A stretch of DNA of 64,000 bases from Plantibacter flavus (GCF_900177615.1 NZ_FXAP01000004.1:1-64000), one strand, 5' to 3'. Shown: positions 16,581 through 25,093, numbered from the stretch's first letter. Numbers and translations are program-made. The notes: generated by a model from the letters alone, not told the origin.

Positions 16581-16633
16581 AGGTGAGGCAACTCGCCGTC
16601 CGGAAGGGCTCTGGGCGACGAATTGCCTCACCT
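16581..16633. promoter_or_regulatory. Inverted repeat AGGTGAGGCAA / TTGCCTCACCT
   Basis: Perfect 11-bp arms separated by 31 nt lie between deoA and the DUF559-type gene. The AGGTGAGGCA core recurs at 15574 and 41557. It could be a partial terminator or a protein-binding site; no U-tract is visible. Confidence 0.4.
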
Positions 16634-16641
16634 CAGCGAAG

Positions 16642-17934
16642 TCAGGACTCGATGCGGGCCCGGACGATGGGGCCGCGCGGGGGCGCGGTGTCCTCGATCG
16701 TGTAGGCACCCTCGAGGGCCTCGAGCGCCCGCGGGAAGCGGGCCGCGTCGTCGGCACTCAGCGTGAAGAGCGGCTGTCCGGCCCGGACCGCGTCGCCCGG
16801 CTTCGCGTGCAGGTCGATGCCCGCCGCGTGGATGACCGGGTCCTGCTGCCTGGCCCGACCGGCACCGAGGCGCCAGGCCGCGATGCCGAACGGCAGCGCC
16901 TCCTGCGTCGCCAGTACGCCGTCGCGCGACGCCGTGACGACGTGGGTCTCCTTGGCGACCGGCAGCGGTGCGTCAGGGTCGCCGTCCTGTGCGCGGATCA
17001 TGCGCTTCCAGACGTCCATGGCCCGACCGTCCGCGAGGGCGCCCTCGACGTCCGCATCCGGCTGCCCGGCGAGGGTCAGCATCTCCCGCGCCAGGGCGAG
17101 GGTCAGCTCGACGACGTCCGCCGGGCCCCCGCCCGCCAGGACCTCGACGGACTCGCGGACCTCGTTCGCGTTGCCGATCGCGAGGCCGAGCGGGACGTTC
17201 ATGTCCGTCAACAGCGCGGTCGTCGCCACACCGGCGTCCGTTCCGAGCGCGACCATCGTACGCGCCAGTTCCTCGGCGCGCTCGTAGTCCTGCATGAAGG
17301 CGCCGGAGCCGAACTTGACGTCGAGCACGAGCGCCCCGGTGCCTTCGGCGATCTTCTTCGACATGATGCTCGACGCGATGAGCGGGATCGCCTCGACCGT
17401 GCCCGTCGTGTCGCGGAGTGCATACAGGCGCTTGTCCGCCGGGGCGAGACCGGAGCCGGCGGCGCAGATGACCGCGCCGACGTCCGACAGCTGAGCCAGC
17501 ATCTCGTCGTTCGTCAGCGCCGCCCGCCATCCCGGGATGCTCTCGAGCTTGTCGAGCGTCCCACCCGTGTGTCCGAGGCCGCGGCCCGACAGCTGCGGCA
17601 CCGCGACGCCGAAGACGGCGACGAGCGGGGCGAGCGGCAGGGTGATCTTGTCGCCCACGCCGCCCGTCGAGTGTTTGTCCGAGGTCGGCTTGTCGAGCGA
17701 TGCGAAGCTCATCCGCTCACCACTGGCGATCATCGCCATCGTGAGGTCGCGGATCTCGCGCCGCTCCATGCCGTTCAGCAGGATCGCCATCGCCAGCGCC
17801 GACATCTGCTCGTCGGCGACGTAGCCACGGGTGAAGGCGTCGATCAGCCAGTCGATCTGCGGCGTCGACAGCTCGCCGCGGTCACGCTTCGTGCGGATGA
17901 GGTCGACGACGTCGAATGCTTCTACGGAACTCAT
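16642..17934 (-). CDS. Thymidine (pyrimidine-nucleoside) phosphorylase
   Basis: A 430-residue phosphorylase releasing base and deoxyribose-1-phosphate from thymidine/deoxyuridine. Motifs: the phosphate-site KHSTGGVGDKITLPLAPLVA, LSGRGLGHTGGTLDKLESIPG (family signature), and LIASSIMSKKIAEGTGALVLDVKFGSGAFM. The C-terminal domain carries the HAKPGDAVRAGQPLFTL segment. ATG at 17934 overlaps the cytidine deaminase stop by 4 bp, coupling deamination of cytidine to cleavage of the product. Confidence 0.96.
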   Translation of the reverse strand: MSSVEAFDVVDLIRTKRDRGELSTPQIDWLIDAFTRGYVADEQMSALAMAILLNGMERREIRDLTMAMIASGERMSFASLDKPTSDKHSTGGVGDKITLPLAPLVAVFGVAVPQLSGRGLGHTGGTLDKLESIPGWRAALTNDEMLAQLSDVGAVICAAGSGLAPADKRLYALRDTTGTVEAIPLIASSIMSKKIAEGTGALVLDVKFGSGAFMQDYERAEELARTMVALGTDAGVATTALLTDMNVPLGLAIGNANEVRESVEVLAGGGPADVVELTLALAREMLTLAGQPDADVEGALADGRAMDVWKRMIRAQDGDPDAPLPVAKETHVVTASRDGVLATQEALPFGIAAWRLGAGRARQQDPVIHAAGIDLHAKPGDAVRAGQPLFTLSADDAARFPRALEALEGAYTIEDTAPPRGPIVRARIES

Positions 17935-18350
17935 GCGTGGTACTCCTCGAGTTGACGTGGTCCGAAGGCGTCCGGCAGGACCTCGTCGATGGTGCGGATG
18001 CCGGAGACGGTGTCGAGCAGCATGCCCGCCGTCGAGTGCTCGTACAGCAGCTGCCGACAGCGGCCGCACGGCATGAGGCGTTCGCCCTTGCCGTCGACGC
18101 AGGCGAACGCCACGAGGCGTCCTCCGCCCGACATGTGGAGGGCGGAGACGAGCGCGCACTCCGCGCACAGCGTCAGGCCGTAGCTGGCGTTCTCGACGTT
18201 GCAGCCGGAGATGATCCGGCCGTCGTCGACGAGGGCGGCCGCGCCGACCGGGAACCGGCTGTAGGGCACGTAGGCGTGACCCATCGCCTCCCGGGCCGCG
18301 GTGTGCAGCGCCTCCCAGTCGACGGGTGGCGTGGTCGTCCTGTCGCTCAC
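17931..18350 (-). CDS. Cytidine deaminase
   Basis: A 139-residue homotetrameric-type zinc enzyme turning (deoxy)cytidine into (deoxy)uridine. The substrate/zinc motifs are complete: YVPYSRFPVGAAAL, GCNVENASYGLTLCAE (zinc Cys and catalytic Glu) and MPCGRCRQLL (two zinc Cys). It begins 2 bp after the upstream permease stop and overlaps deoA, so it is an integral member of the nucleoside uptake operon. Confidence 0.96.
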   Translation of the reverse strand: MSDRTTTPPVDWEALHTAAREAMGHAYVPYSRFPVGAAALVDDGRIISGCNVENASYGLTLCAECALVSALHMSGGGRLVAFACVDGKGERLMPCGRCRQLLYEHSTAGMLLDTVSGIRTIDEVLPDAFGPRQLEEYHA

Positions 18351-18352
18351 GG

Positions 18353-19654
18353 TCAGCCCTTCACGTAGGGCTTGCCGGCGGCTGCCGGTCCGCGGGAGAT
18401 GCCCACGAGTCCGGCGACCGCGAAGATCGTCACCACGTACGGGAGCATGAGCATGAACGCGCTCGGCACCGGGGAGCCGATGGCACTCAACGCGAACTGC
18501 AGGTTCTGCGTGAAGCCGAACAGCAGCGCGGCGAGCGTCGCCTTGAGCGGGTCCCAGCGTCCGAAGATGACCGCCGCGAGCGCGATGTAGCCGGCGCCCG
18601 CCGTCATCTCCTTGTTGAACGCACCGACCGAGCCCAGGGTGAAGTAGGCCCCGCCGAGGCCGACGATCGCGCCCGCGAGCGCCACGTTCCAGAAGCGCGT
18701 CCGGTTGACGTTGATGCCCACGGTGTCGGCCGCCTGCGGGTGCTCACCCACGGCGCGGAGGCGGAGGCCCCAGCGCGTGTAGAACAGGCAGAAGAACACC
18801 ACGGCCACGGCGATGTACATCAGGTAGATGATGATCGTCTGGCGGAACAGCACGGGTCCGATGAGCGGGATCTCGCTGAGGATCGGGATGTTGATCCGGG
18901 GGAACTTCGGCGGGCTGTTGAAGAGCGCCTCGTTCTTCGTGAGCACCTGCGAGTACAGGAAGCTCGTGAGACCGACGACGAGGACGTTGAGCACCACACC
19001 GACGATGACCTGGTCGACGAGGTACTTGATCGAGAACGCCGCGAGCAGGAAGCTCACGAGCGTCCCGGCGATCATCGCCGCGACGAGCCCGAGGAAGGCG
19101 TTCCCCGTCACCGAGGCGACGAAGGCGGACGAGAACGCGCCGGCGAGCAGCTGGCCCTCGATCGCGATGTTCACGACGCCGACCCGCTCGGAGATGACGC
19201 CGCCGAGCGCACCGAAGATGAGCGGGACGCTCAGGGCGACGGTACCGAGCAGGAGCCCGGTGATCGGGATCGCCTTGCCGGCGGCGGCCCACGACAGGAA
19301 CCCGACCATGAACAGCACACCGAACACGGTGATGAGCCAGAGCGGGACCTTCTTGCCCGTCGTGACGAGGTACGCGCTCAGTGCCGTGATGGCGGCCAGG
19401 AGGATCGTGACGACGATGCCGGTGACCGTGGACGGGAGCACGACCGTCGGCAGTTGGATGACGTCGCCGTCGCTGGAGAGCCGGAACGTGCTGTTGCCGT
19501 CGCGGTGCCAGATGACGAACAGCAGGAACGCGATGACGGTGAAGATCCCGAACGCGATCGGGGCCTTCCAGCTCCGGACGGCGACCGTCTCGAGGACGAT
19601 CGGCGCGTCGGGAGCCGGCTGCGGCGTCTGCTTGTCGAGCGTGAATCCACTCAT
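18353..19654 (-). CDS. Nucleoside ABC transporter permease (second of two)
   Basis: A 433-residue integral membrane protein of the BPD_transp_2 family, as in BmpA/NupNOPQ nucleoside importers. After an N-terminal cytoplasmic/first-TM region it shows about ten hydrophobic segments, with the cytoplasmic coupling segment RWGLRLRAVGEHPQAADTVG and a conserved GLGGAYFTLGSVGAF. Bacillus NupQ-type proteins are about 320 residues; the extra N-terminal ~110 residues carry three additional hydrophobic segments. ATG overlaps the first permease's stop by 4 bp. Confidence 0.92.
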   Translation of the reverse strand: MSGFTLDKQTPQPAPDAPIVLETVAVRSWKAPIAFGIFTVIAFLLFVIWHRDGNSTFRLSSDGDVIQLPTVVLPSTVTGIVVTILLAAITALSAYLVTTGKKVPLWLITVFGVLFMVGFLSWAAAGKAIPITGLLLGTVALSVPLIFGALGGVISERVGVVNIAIEGQLLAGAFSSAFVASVTGNAFLGLVAAMIAGTLVSFLLAAFSIKYLVDQVIVGVVLNVLVVGLTSFLYSQVLTKNEALFNSPPKFPRINIPILSEIPLIGPVLFRQTIIIYLMYIAVAVVFFCLFYTRWGLRLRAVGEHPQAADTVGINVNRTRFWNVALAGAIVGLGGAYFTLGSVGAFNKEMTAGAGYIALAAVIFGRWDPLKATLAALLFGFTQNLQFALSAIGSPVPSAFMLMLPYVVTIFAVAGLVGISRGPAAAGKPYVKG

Positions 19655-20937
19655 GCGGACACCTCCTTCTTGGCGGAGCGACGCGTTCGGCGTGTCGAAC
19701 CGTCGGGCTTCGGCAGGAAGAAGATCGCCCGCACGAGCGGCGGAGCCGCGATGAACAGCACGATGAGTGCCTGGAGGACGAGCACGATGTCGATCGGCAC
19801 GTTGACGCCCTGGGTCGCCTGCATGGAGTACCCGCCGGCCTTCAGTGCACCGAACAGGATGCCGGCGATGAGGATGCCGCCCGGCCGGCTGCGTCCGAGG
19901 AGCGCGACGGTGATGGCGTCGAAGCCGATCCCGGCATCGATGCCGTTGTCGAACCCGGAGGTCACCGTTCCGAGCACCTGCGAGACGCCGGCGAGACCGA
20001 TGAGCCCGCCGGACAGGAGCATGGCGTACACGTAGGTGTTCTTCACGTCGATACCCGCGACGCGCGCGGCGTTCGGGTTCTCACCGACCGCCCGGAAGCG
20101 GAACCCGATGGAGGAGCGGCTGAAGAGCCACCACACGAACACGACCGCGAGGATCGCGATGAGGAAGCCGGCGTGCAGGTTGTAGCGGTCACCGAGGAGT
20201 TTCGGCAGCACCGAGTTCGGCGCCATCGCGGCGCTCTTCGGCACGTTGGAGCCGGGAGCCTGCAACAGCCCCTGCGTGGACAGCATGAAGGTGATGAGGT
20301 AGAACGCGACGTAGTTGAGCATGATCGTGATGATCACCTCGTGCGCGCCGGTGCGTGCCTTCAGGACACCGACGATGCCGCCCCAGAACGCGCCACCGAT
20401 GATGCCGGCGGCGATCGCGACGAGCAGGTGCACCACGGGCGGGAGGTCGAGCGTGAAGCCGACCCATCCGGCGCAGGCGGCGGCGATGAGCATCTGACCG
20501 CGCCCACCGATGTTGAACATGCCGACCCGGAACGCCAGGCCGACACCGAGTCCGGCGAGGATCAGCGGGGTCGCGAAGGTCAGCGTCTCCGTCAGCGGGC
20601 GGATGCCGTTCAGGAAGTCGGGGCGCTTGAAGTTGTAGATCGACCCCTGGAAGAGCGCGCCGTACGCGCCGGTCGCCGACTGCCAGACCGCAGCGATGGT
20701 GTCGCCCGGGCGGGCGAAGAAGTACCCGGCGGCGGTGTGGACCTTCGGATCGGTCAGCGCGATGAGGATCGCACCGACGACCATCGCCAGGACGACGGCG
20801 AGGATCGAGATGACGATGCTCGAGTTGAGGATCTCGGCGAGCACCTTGTTCGAGCGCGGCTGGGTCGTGTCGGGCTTCGCCTCGCCCGGTGCCACCGGCT
20901 GGACCGTTCCGGGCGGGGTGTGGGACGTCTCGCTCAT
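19651..20937 (-). CDS. Nucleoside ABC transporter permease (first of two)
   Basis: A 428-residue permease of the BPD_transp_2 family, matching NupP. Hydrophobic segments run from about residue 35 to 410; the coupling segment SIGFRFRAVGENPNAARVAGI is followed by the conserved LSGGLIGLAGVSQVLG. The C-terminal tail is basic (residues from ~407). Its ATG overlaps the stop of the ATPase gene by 4 bp. Together with the second permease it should form the membrane channel of a nucleoside importer. Confidence 0.92.
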   Translation of the reverse strand: MSETSHTPPGTVQPVAPGEAKPDTTQPRSNKVLAEILNSSIVISILAVVLAMVVGAILIALTDPKVHTAAGYFFARPGDTIAAVWQSATGAYGALFQGSIYNFKRPDFLNGIRPLTETLTFATPLILAGLGVGLAFRVGMFNIGGRGQMLIAAACAGWVGFTLDLPPVVHLLVAIAAGIIGGAFWGGIVGVLKARTGAHEVIITIMLNYVAFYLITFMLSTQGLLQAPGSNVPKSAAMAPNSVLPKLLGDRYNLHAGFLIAILAVVFVWWLFSRSSIGFRFRAVGENPNAARVAGIDVKNTYVYAMLLSGGLIGLAGVSQVLGTVTSGFDNGIDAGIGFDAITVALLGRSRPGGILIAGILFGALKAGGYSMQATQGVNVPIDIVLVLQALIVLFIAAPPLVRAIFFLPKPDGSTRRTRRSAKKEVSA

Positions 20938-22448
20938 GCTGCTGCTCCTGCCGGGAGTTCGCCGGCCATCATGAGGCCGAGGACCTCTCTGGGGGTCGAT
21001 GCCGGGACGATCCCGACGATGCCGCCGCGGTACATGACGGCGATGCGGTCGGCGAGCGCGACGACCTCGTCGAGCTCGGTCGACACGACGATGACGGGGA
21101 TGCCGGCGTCGCGCGTGGCGACGATGCGCTTGTGCACGAACTCGATCGAACCGACGTCGATGCCGCGGGTCGGCTGTGCGGCGACGAACAGCCGCAGCTC
21201 GCGGCTGAGCTCACGGGCGAGGACGACCTTCTGCTGGTTGCCGCCGGACAGGGAGCCTGCCGGGGACTCGATGCCTTGCGAGCGGACGTCGAACTCCTGC
21301 GACTTCTCGCGGGCGAACTCGTCACGGAACCCGCGCTGGACGTTGCCGGCCTTCACGAAGGGCGCGCCCGTGGAGCGGTCCAGCATGAGGTTCTCAGCGA
21401 TGGTGAACTGTTTGACGAGACCGTCCTCGGACCGGTCCTCGGGCACGAACCCGACTCCGGCGTCGAGGACCTTGCGCGGGGTGGACCCGACGAGTTCGAC
21501 CCCGTCGAGCTTGATGCTGCCCTTGGTGTGCGGCTGCAGCCCGAGGATCGCCTCGGTGAGTTCCGTCTGCCCGTTGCCCTGGACACCGGCGATGGCGAGC
21601 ACCTCGCCCTCGCGCACCTCGAAGCTGACGCCGTTGACGACGAGCTGGCCGAGGTGGTCGACGACGGACAGGTCTTGCACAGTGAAGGTCGTGTCACCGA
21701 GGTTCGGCGCCTCCTTGTGGACCGTCAGTTCGACGGGACGCCCGACCATGAGGGACGCAAGCTCGGCGTTCGTCGCGGTGGGCGAGGCCTCGCCGACGAC
21801 CTTGCCGAGTCGGATGACGGTGATGCGGTCGGCGACTTCGCGGACCTCGCGCAGCTTGTGGGTGATGAAGACGATGGACGTGCCCTCATCCTTGAGCTGC
21901 TTCATGATCGCCATGAGCTCGTCCGTCTCCTGCGGGGTGAGCACGGCGGTGGGCTCGTCGAAGACGAGGACGTTGGCGTTGCGGGAGAGCGCCTTGACGA
22001 TCTCGACGCGCTGCTGCACCCCGACCGGGAGGTCGCCGACGATGGCGTCCGGGTCGAGGCTGAAGCCGAACCGTTCGGAGATGTCGATGACGAGCTTGCG
22101 GGCCGCTGCGACGTCGAGGCGGCCACCGCCCTTGGTCTGCTCGTGGCCGAGCATGACGTTCTCGGCGACGGTGAAGACGGGGATGAGCATGAAGTGCTGG
22201 TGCACCATGCCGATGCCGGCGCCCATGGCGTCGCCAGGGCCCTGGAAGTGCTGGACGACGTCGTCCAGGAGGATCTCGCCCTCGTCGGCCTGATACAGGC
22301 CGTACAGGACGTTCATGAGGGTGGATTTGCCGGCACCGTTCTCGCCGAGGAGACAGTGGATCTCCCCCGGTTCGACGGTGAGGTCGATGCGGTCGTTGGC
22401 GGTGAGTGCACCGAACCGTTTGGTGATGCCGCGGAGCTCGAGCTTCAT
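20934..22448 (-). CDS. Nucleoside ABC transporter ATP-binding protein (tandem NBD)
   Basis: A 504-residue ATPase with two nucleotide-binding domains, as in NupO and sugar importers of the RbsA type. Domain 1 has Walker A GENGAGKST at ~38, signature LPVGVQQRVEIVKAL and Walker B VLVFDEPTAVL. Domain 2 has the degenerate Walker A GVQGNGQTELTEA, signature LSGGNQQKVVLARELSR and FVAAQPTRGIDVGS, so only the first site looks fully competent. ATG at 22448 starts the domain (MKLELRGITKRFG). It is 139 bp after the lipoprotein gene, and an intrinsic terminator lies in that gap. Confidence 0.94.
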   Translation of the reverse strand: MKLELRGITKRFGALTANDRIDLTVEPGEIHCLLGENGAGKSTLMNVLYGLYQADEGEILLDDVVQHFQGPGDAMGAGIGMVHQHFMLIPVFTVAENVMLGHEQTKGGGRLDVAAARKLVIDISERFGFSLDPDAIVGDLPVGVQQRVEIVKALSRNANVLVFDEPTAVLTPQETDELMAIMKQLKDEGTSIVFITHKLREVREVADRITVIRLGKVVGEASPTATNAELASLMVGRPVELTVHKEAPNLGDTTFTVQDLSVVDHLGQLVVNGVSFEVREGEVLAIAGVQGNGQTELTEAILGLQPHTKGSIKLDGVELVGSTPRKVLDAGVGFVPEDRSEDGLVKQFTIAENLMLDRSTGAPFVKAGNVQRGFRDEFAREKSQEFDVRSQGIESPAGSLSGGNQQKVVLARELSRELRLFVAAQPTRGIDVGSIEFVHKRIVATRDAGIPVIVVSTELDEVVALADRIAVMYRGGIVGIVPASTPREVLGLMMAGELPAGAAA

Positions 22449-22524
22449 GGGTCCCAATCTAGTCACGTGTCGGATGTCGGCACAGGCGGTCGGGATCGGC
22501 GTCCGGCCGTGCCGCGAACAAAGC

Positions 22525-22555
22525 GGGGGGAGGCCGCGGATCGCGGCCTCCCCCC
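22525..22555 (-). terminator. Intrinsic terminator inside the nucleoside operon
   Basis: A perfect 14-bp stem (GGGGGGAGGCCGCG and its complement) with a 3-nt GAT loop lies between the lipoprotein and ATPase genes. Read on the minus strand it is followed by GCTTTGTTC, a moderately U-rich tail. It probably ends most transcripts after the lipoprotein gene and lets a fraction continue. Confidence 0.75.
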
Positions 22556-22587
22556 GGAGATCCGGGTATGCACCCGGATGGAGAGGA

Positions 22588-23727
22588 CTACTTCTTGACC
22601 GGTGAGGAGACCGAGGTCGCCTTGATGGAACCGTCGATGATGCCCGCCTTGATCGTGTCGAGCTCGTCGGCCAGGGTCGGGGAGACCTTGGACTCGAAGT
22701 CGTGGAACGGCGCGAGGCCGACGCCCTCGTTCTCGAGGGTGCCGATGTACGCGGCCGGGTCGAACTTGCCCGCACCGGCCTCGGCCACGGTGTCGGAGAC
22801 GCCGGCCTTCATGCCCTTGAGGATGGACGTGAGGAACAGGCTCTTGTTCTCGGCGTTCGTCTCGTACAGGTCGGCGTCGACACCGACCATCGCGACGTCC
22901 TTGCCGGTCTCCTGGATCTCGGCGATCGCGCTCAGGAAGATCGGTCCACCGACCGGGAGGAGCACGTCGGCGTTCTGGTCCATGAGCGTGCGGGCGAGCT
23001 GCTTGGCGGTGTCGTTGGCCTCGAAGCCACCGGTGAACGAACCGGTCTGAGCAGCGACGTCCCAACCGACGACCTGGACGCTCTTGCCCTTCTGCTCGTT
23101 GTAGTAGGCGACGCCCTCGGCGAAGCCGTCCATGAAGATCTTGACGGACGGGTACGGCTGTCCACCGAAGGTGCCGACGACGCCGGTCTTCGAGTAGTCG
23201 GCGGCGGCGTAGCCGGCGAGGAAGGCAGCTTGAACGGTGTCGAAGAGGATGGGCTTGATGTTCGGAGCATCCGTCACGCCGTCGCCGATGTCGTTCCCCT
23301 TGTCGTCCTTTCCGCCGGTGTTGTCCGCGGGGTCGTCGATGATCGCGTAATCGATGTCGGGGTTGGCGTTCGCAGCGGTGATCGTGTCGGCGGAAAGGGC
23401 GAAGCCGACGCTGACGATGAGCGAGCAGCCCTGGTCCGCCAGGCTCTGCAGGTTCGGCTTGTAGTCGTCGGCCTTGTCGGACTGGACGGTGATGGGCTCG
23501 ACGCCGAGCTCCTTCGCCGCCTCGGTCAGACCCTCGTAGCCGAGCTGGTTGAACGACTTGTCGGTGAAGCCACCGGCGTCGGAGACCATGCACGGGAGGA
23601 AGTCGGATGCGGCACCGGTCGTGTCGCCGCTACCGGTGCTGGGTGCCGATGCGCAGCCGGCGAGCAGTGCCATGAGACCGACGCCGGCGATTGCGCCCGC
23701 AGCGGCCTTCCGAGTTGTGATTGCCAA
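22588..23727 (-). CDS. BMP-family nucleoside-binding lipoprotein
   Basis: A 379-residue solute-binding lipoprotein. The signal peptide ends in a lipobox LLAGC with the lipidated Cys at residue 25. The mature part is a BMP/Med domain (PCMVSDAGGFTDKSFNQLGY, VSVGFALSAD, GTFGGQPYPSVKIFMDGF, LLPVGGPIFLSAI, MVGVDADLYET). These bind purine nucleosides in other bacteria. The start is a TTG at 23727, preceded by GGAGG with a 5-nt spacer; a TTG 12 nt upstream is in frame but lies on the ribosome-binding site. It is the first gene of the nucleoside import operon. Confidence 0.93.
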   Translation of the reverse strand: MAITTRKAAAGAIAGVGLMALLAGCASAPSTGSGDTTGAASDFLPCMVSDAGGFTDKSFNQLGYEGLTEAAKELGVEPITVQSDKADDYKPNLQSLADQGCSLIVSVGFALSADTITAANANPDIDYAIIDDPADNTGGKDDKGNDIGDGVTDAPNIKPILFDTVQAAFLAGYAAADYSKTGVVGTFGGQPYPSVKIFMDGFAEGVAYYNEQKGKSVQVVGWDVAAQTGSFTGGFEANDTAKQLARTLMDQNADVLLPVGGPIFLSAIAEIQETGKDVAMVGVDADLYETNAENKSLFLTSILKGMKAGVSDTVAEAGAGKFDPAAYIGTLENEGVGLAPFHDFESKVSPTLADELDTIKAGIIDGSIKATSVSSPVKK

Positions 23728-23767
23728 GGTTGCCTCCAAGATGCAGCCCCGCGGGTCACGGGGCGTA

Positions 23768-23784
23768 TGGGGTTACGTTACCCA
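23768..23784. promoter_or_regulatory. Near-palindromic site upstream of the lipoprotein gene
   Basis: TGGGGTTACGTTACCCA contains GGGT-T-ACGT-T-ACCC, symmetric at 12 of 14 positions, about 45 bp before the TTG start. Its position fits an operator overlapping the promoter of the nucleoside operon. No promoter hexamers are certain. Confidence 0.4.
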
Positions 23785-23978
23785 ATGCGACGACTGCCGG
23801 ACGGACGATCCCGGCTTCGCGACCGAAGCGTTACAGAACGGTGGCACCGGCGTCATGCGCCGGAAACACGCGGATGCGCAGACGCGCATCGCCGGGCCGT
23901 GCTGCTGCGCACGTGAGCAGGACGGACCCACTCGCCGGATGCGCTTTGCGCACCGGGTGTTCGCGTGCCGTGACCAGA

Positions 23979-24329
23979 TCAGCGCTGCACGACGCAGAAC
24001 AGGTTGCCGTCGGGATCCGAGAGGACAACGTAGTCGGCGTCCTCCTCGTACTCCCACTCCACGGAGCCGGCACCCAAGCCGAGCAGTCGCACGACCTCGG
24101 CTTCGCGGTCGTCGGTGAAGAGGTCGAGGTGGTGCCGCCGCCGGTCCTCGGCGCGCGAGGAGACGAGCATGAGCGACAGTTGCACGCCGTCGCCGTCGCG
24201 TGGGACGAGCGAGGCCCAGTCGGACTGGGGCTCGCCACGGAGGACGTAGTCGAGCGCCCGGGTCCAGAAAGCGACACTGCGGTCGATGTCCTGCACGCCC
24301 CAGACCGGGGCTCCGATGGAAAGGCTCAT
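23979..24329 (-). CDS. VOC-family (glyoxalase-like) protein
   Basis: A 116-residue single-domain vicinal oxygen chelate protein. It shows the two beta-alpha-beta-beta halves: GAPVWGVQDIDRSVAFWTRA at the start and HHLDLFTDDREAEVVRLLGL plus a closing VLSDPDGNLFCVV. Possible metal ligands are a His in HHLDLF and a Glu near the centre, but the ligand set is incomplete by eye. Such proteins range from metalloenzymes to antibiotic-binding proteins; the substrate cannot be told. It is read separately, with a hairpin terminator upstream. Confidence 0.8.
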   Translation of the reverse strand: MSLSIGAPVWGVQDIDRSVAFWTRALDYVLRGEPQSDWASLVPRDGDGVQLSLMLVSSRAEDRRRHHLDLFTDDREAEVVRLLGLGAGSVEWEYEEDADYVVLSDPDGNLFCVVQR

Positions 24330-24371
24330 GCCCGTATCCTCCCGGCGTCGGGGCGTGCGCGCACGGGCTTG

Positions 24372-24416
24372 ACGGTGACGGGCGGAGGAGTCGTGGACAC
24401 CCCCACCCGTCACCGT
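24372..24416. terminator. Hairpin after the small secreted/membrane protein genes
   Basis: Perfect 11-bp arms ACGGTGACGGG / CCCGTCACCGT with a 23-nt loop lie just beyond the end of the 83-residue membrane protein gene and before the VOC gene. It isolates the two transcription units. Confidence 0.55.
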
Positions 24417-24432
24417 GAGCGTCACCCGAGTG

Positions 24433-24684
24433 TCATGGCCTCGTCACTCCACCGACGCCTGAGCCACCGGGCTTGGGTCGCTTGGGAGCACCTTGATGCA
24501 TGTCACCCTTCTGCCGTCGAGGTCGCATCACGTAGGTGATCTGAGCGATCACCGCGAGCATGACGAGGATCGTGACGAGAGGAAGCCCCGGCGAGTTCAA
24601 GCCCGCCGCCGCCGCGTAGATGGCGATGACGATTGCGTCTGCGACCACCATGAAGCGGAGCTGATTCACGGGCACGCCCGTCAC
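24433..24684 (-). CDS. Small two-helix membrane protein, possible immunity partner
   Basis: An 83-residue protein of unknown family with two predicted membrane helices (VADAIVIAIYAAAAGL and LVTILVMLAVIAQITYVM) and a cytoplasmic-looking basic tail (RPRRQKGD and KRPKP). GTG at 24684 overlaps the stop of the secreted-protein gene as GTGA, so the pair is translationally coupled. Small basic membrane proteins encoded directly after a secreted hydrophobic peptide are often immunity proteins for bacteriocins; that reading is inference from context only. Confidence 0.65.
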   Translation of the reverse strand: MTGVPVNQLRFMVVADAIVIAIYAAAAGLNSPGLPLVTILVMLAVIAQITYVMRPRRQKGDMHQGAPKRPKPGGSGVGGVTRP

Positions 24685-25070
24685 AGCCGGTAGAACGTGT
24701 TCTCGAAGGACACCATGAAGATCCCGCCGAAGATCGGAGTGAGGAGCTCAATGACTGCAGCCCGCAGGCCCCACTTGATGCCCTCGTACTCCGCTTGAGA
24801 CAGACCGGCGTCGTGGAGCTTGATGGCCGCCTGCCTGCCCATCCCATCAGCCGCCCCACCAGCGAGGATCACGGCGGTGATGATGGGAAGCCAGGCCACC
24901 TGGGTATCGGCGTCGCTCGTGTGGGCGACCTCGTCGGTCACCGCCACGGGTTGCGGTGGCGCCACCGCGGTCTCGGCCATTGCCGGCCCGATCGAAGTGG
25001 CGACCAGCGAACCGCTGAGCGCCGCCGTCAGGGTGATCTTTCCAAGGGTCGAGCCCTTCATGATCGACAT
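24681..25070 (-). CDS. Small secreted hydrophobic protein, unknown family
   Basis: A 129-residue precursor. Residues ~1-32 form a Sec signal peptide (basic MSIMKGSTLGK, hydrophobic TLTAALSGSLVATSIG, cleavage site AMA-ET). The predicted ~97-residue mature part has no cysteine. It begins with a Pro/Val-rich acidic stretch, then a hydrophobic helix (AWLPIITAVILAGG), a charged middle with an AADGMGRQAAIKL segment, and a second hydrophobic helix near the C-terminus (AAVIELLTPIFGGIF). ATG at 25070 has a good AAAGGAG ribosome-binding site. It is coupled to the small membrane protein gene. A Sec-secreted bacteriocin or pore-forming peptide is possible; no known family is recognised. Confidence 0.7.
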   Translation of the reverse strand: MSIMKGSTLGKITLTAALSGSLVATSIGPAMAETAVAPPQPVAVTDEVAHTSDADTQVAWLPIITAVILAGGAADGMGRQAAIKLHDAGLSQAEYEGIKWGLRAAVIELLTPIFGGIFMVSFENTFYRL

Positions 25071-25093
25071 GTCTACTCTCCTTTGAGGTTGCA

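Noticed and set aside
23773-24057. Minus-strand 94-codon frame upstream of the nucleoside operon
   Set aside because: It has Arg/Cys-rich composition without a domain and overlaps the end of the VOC gene.
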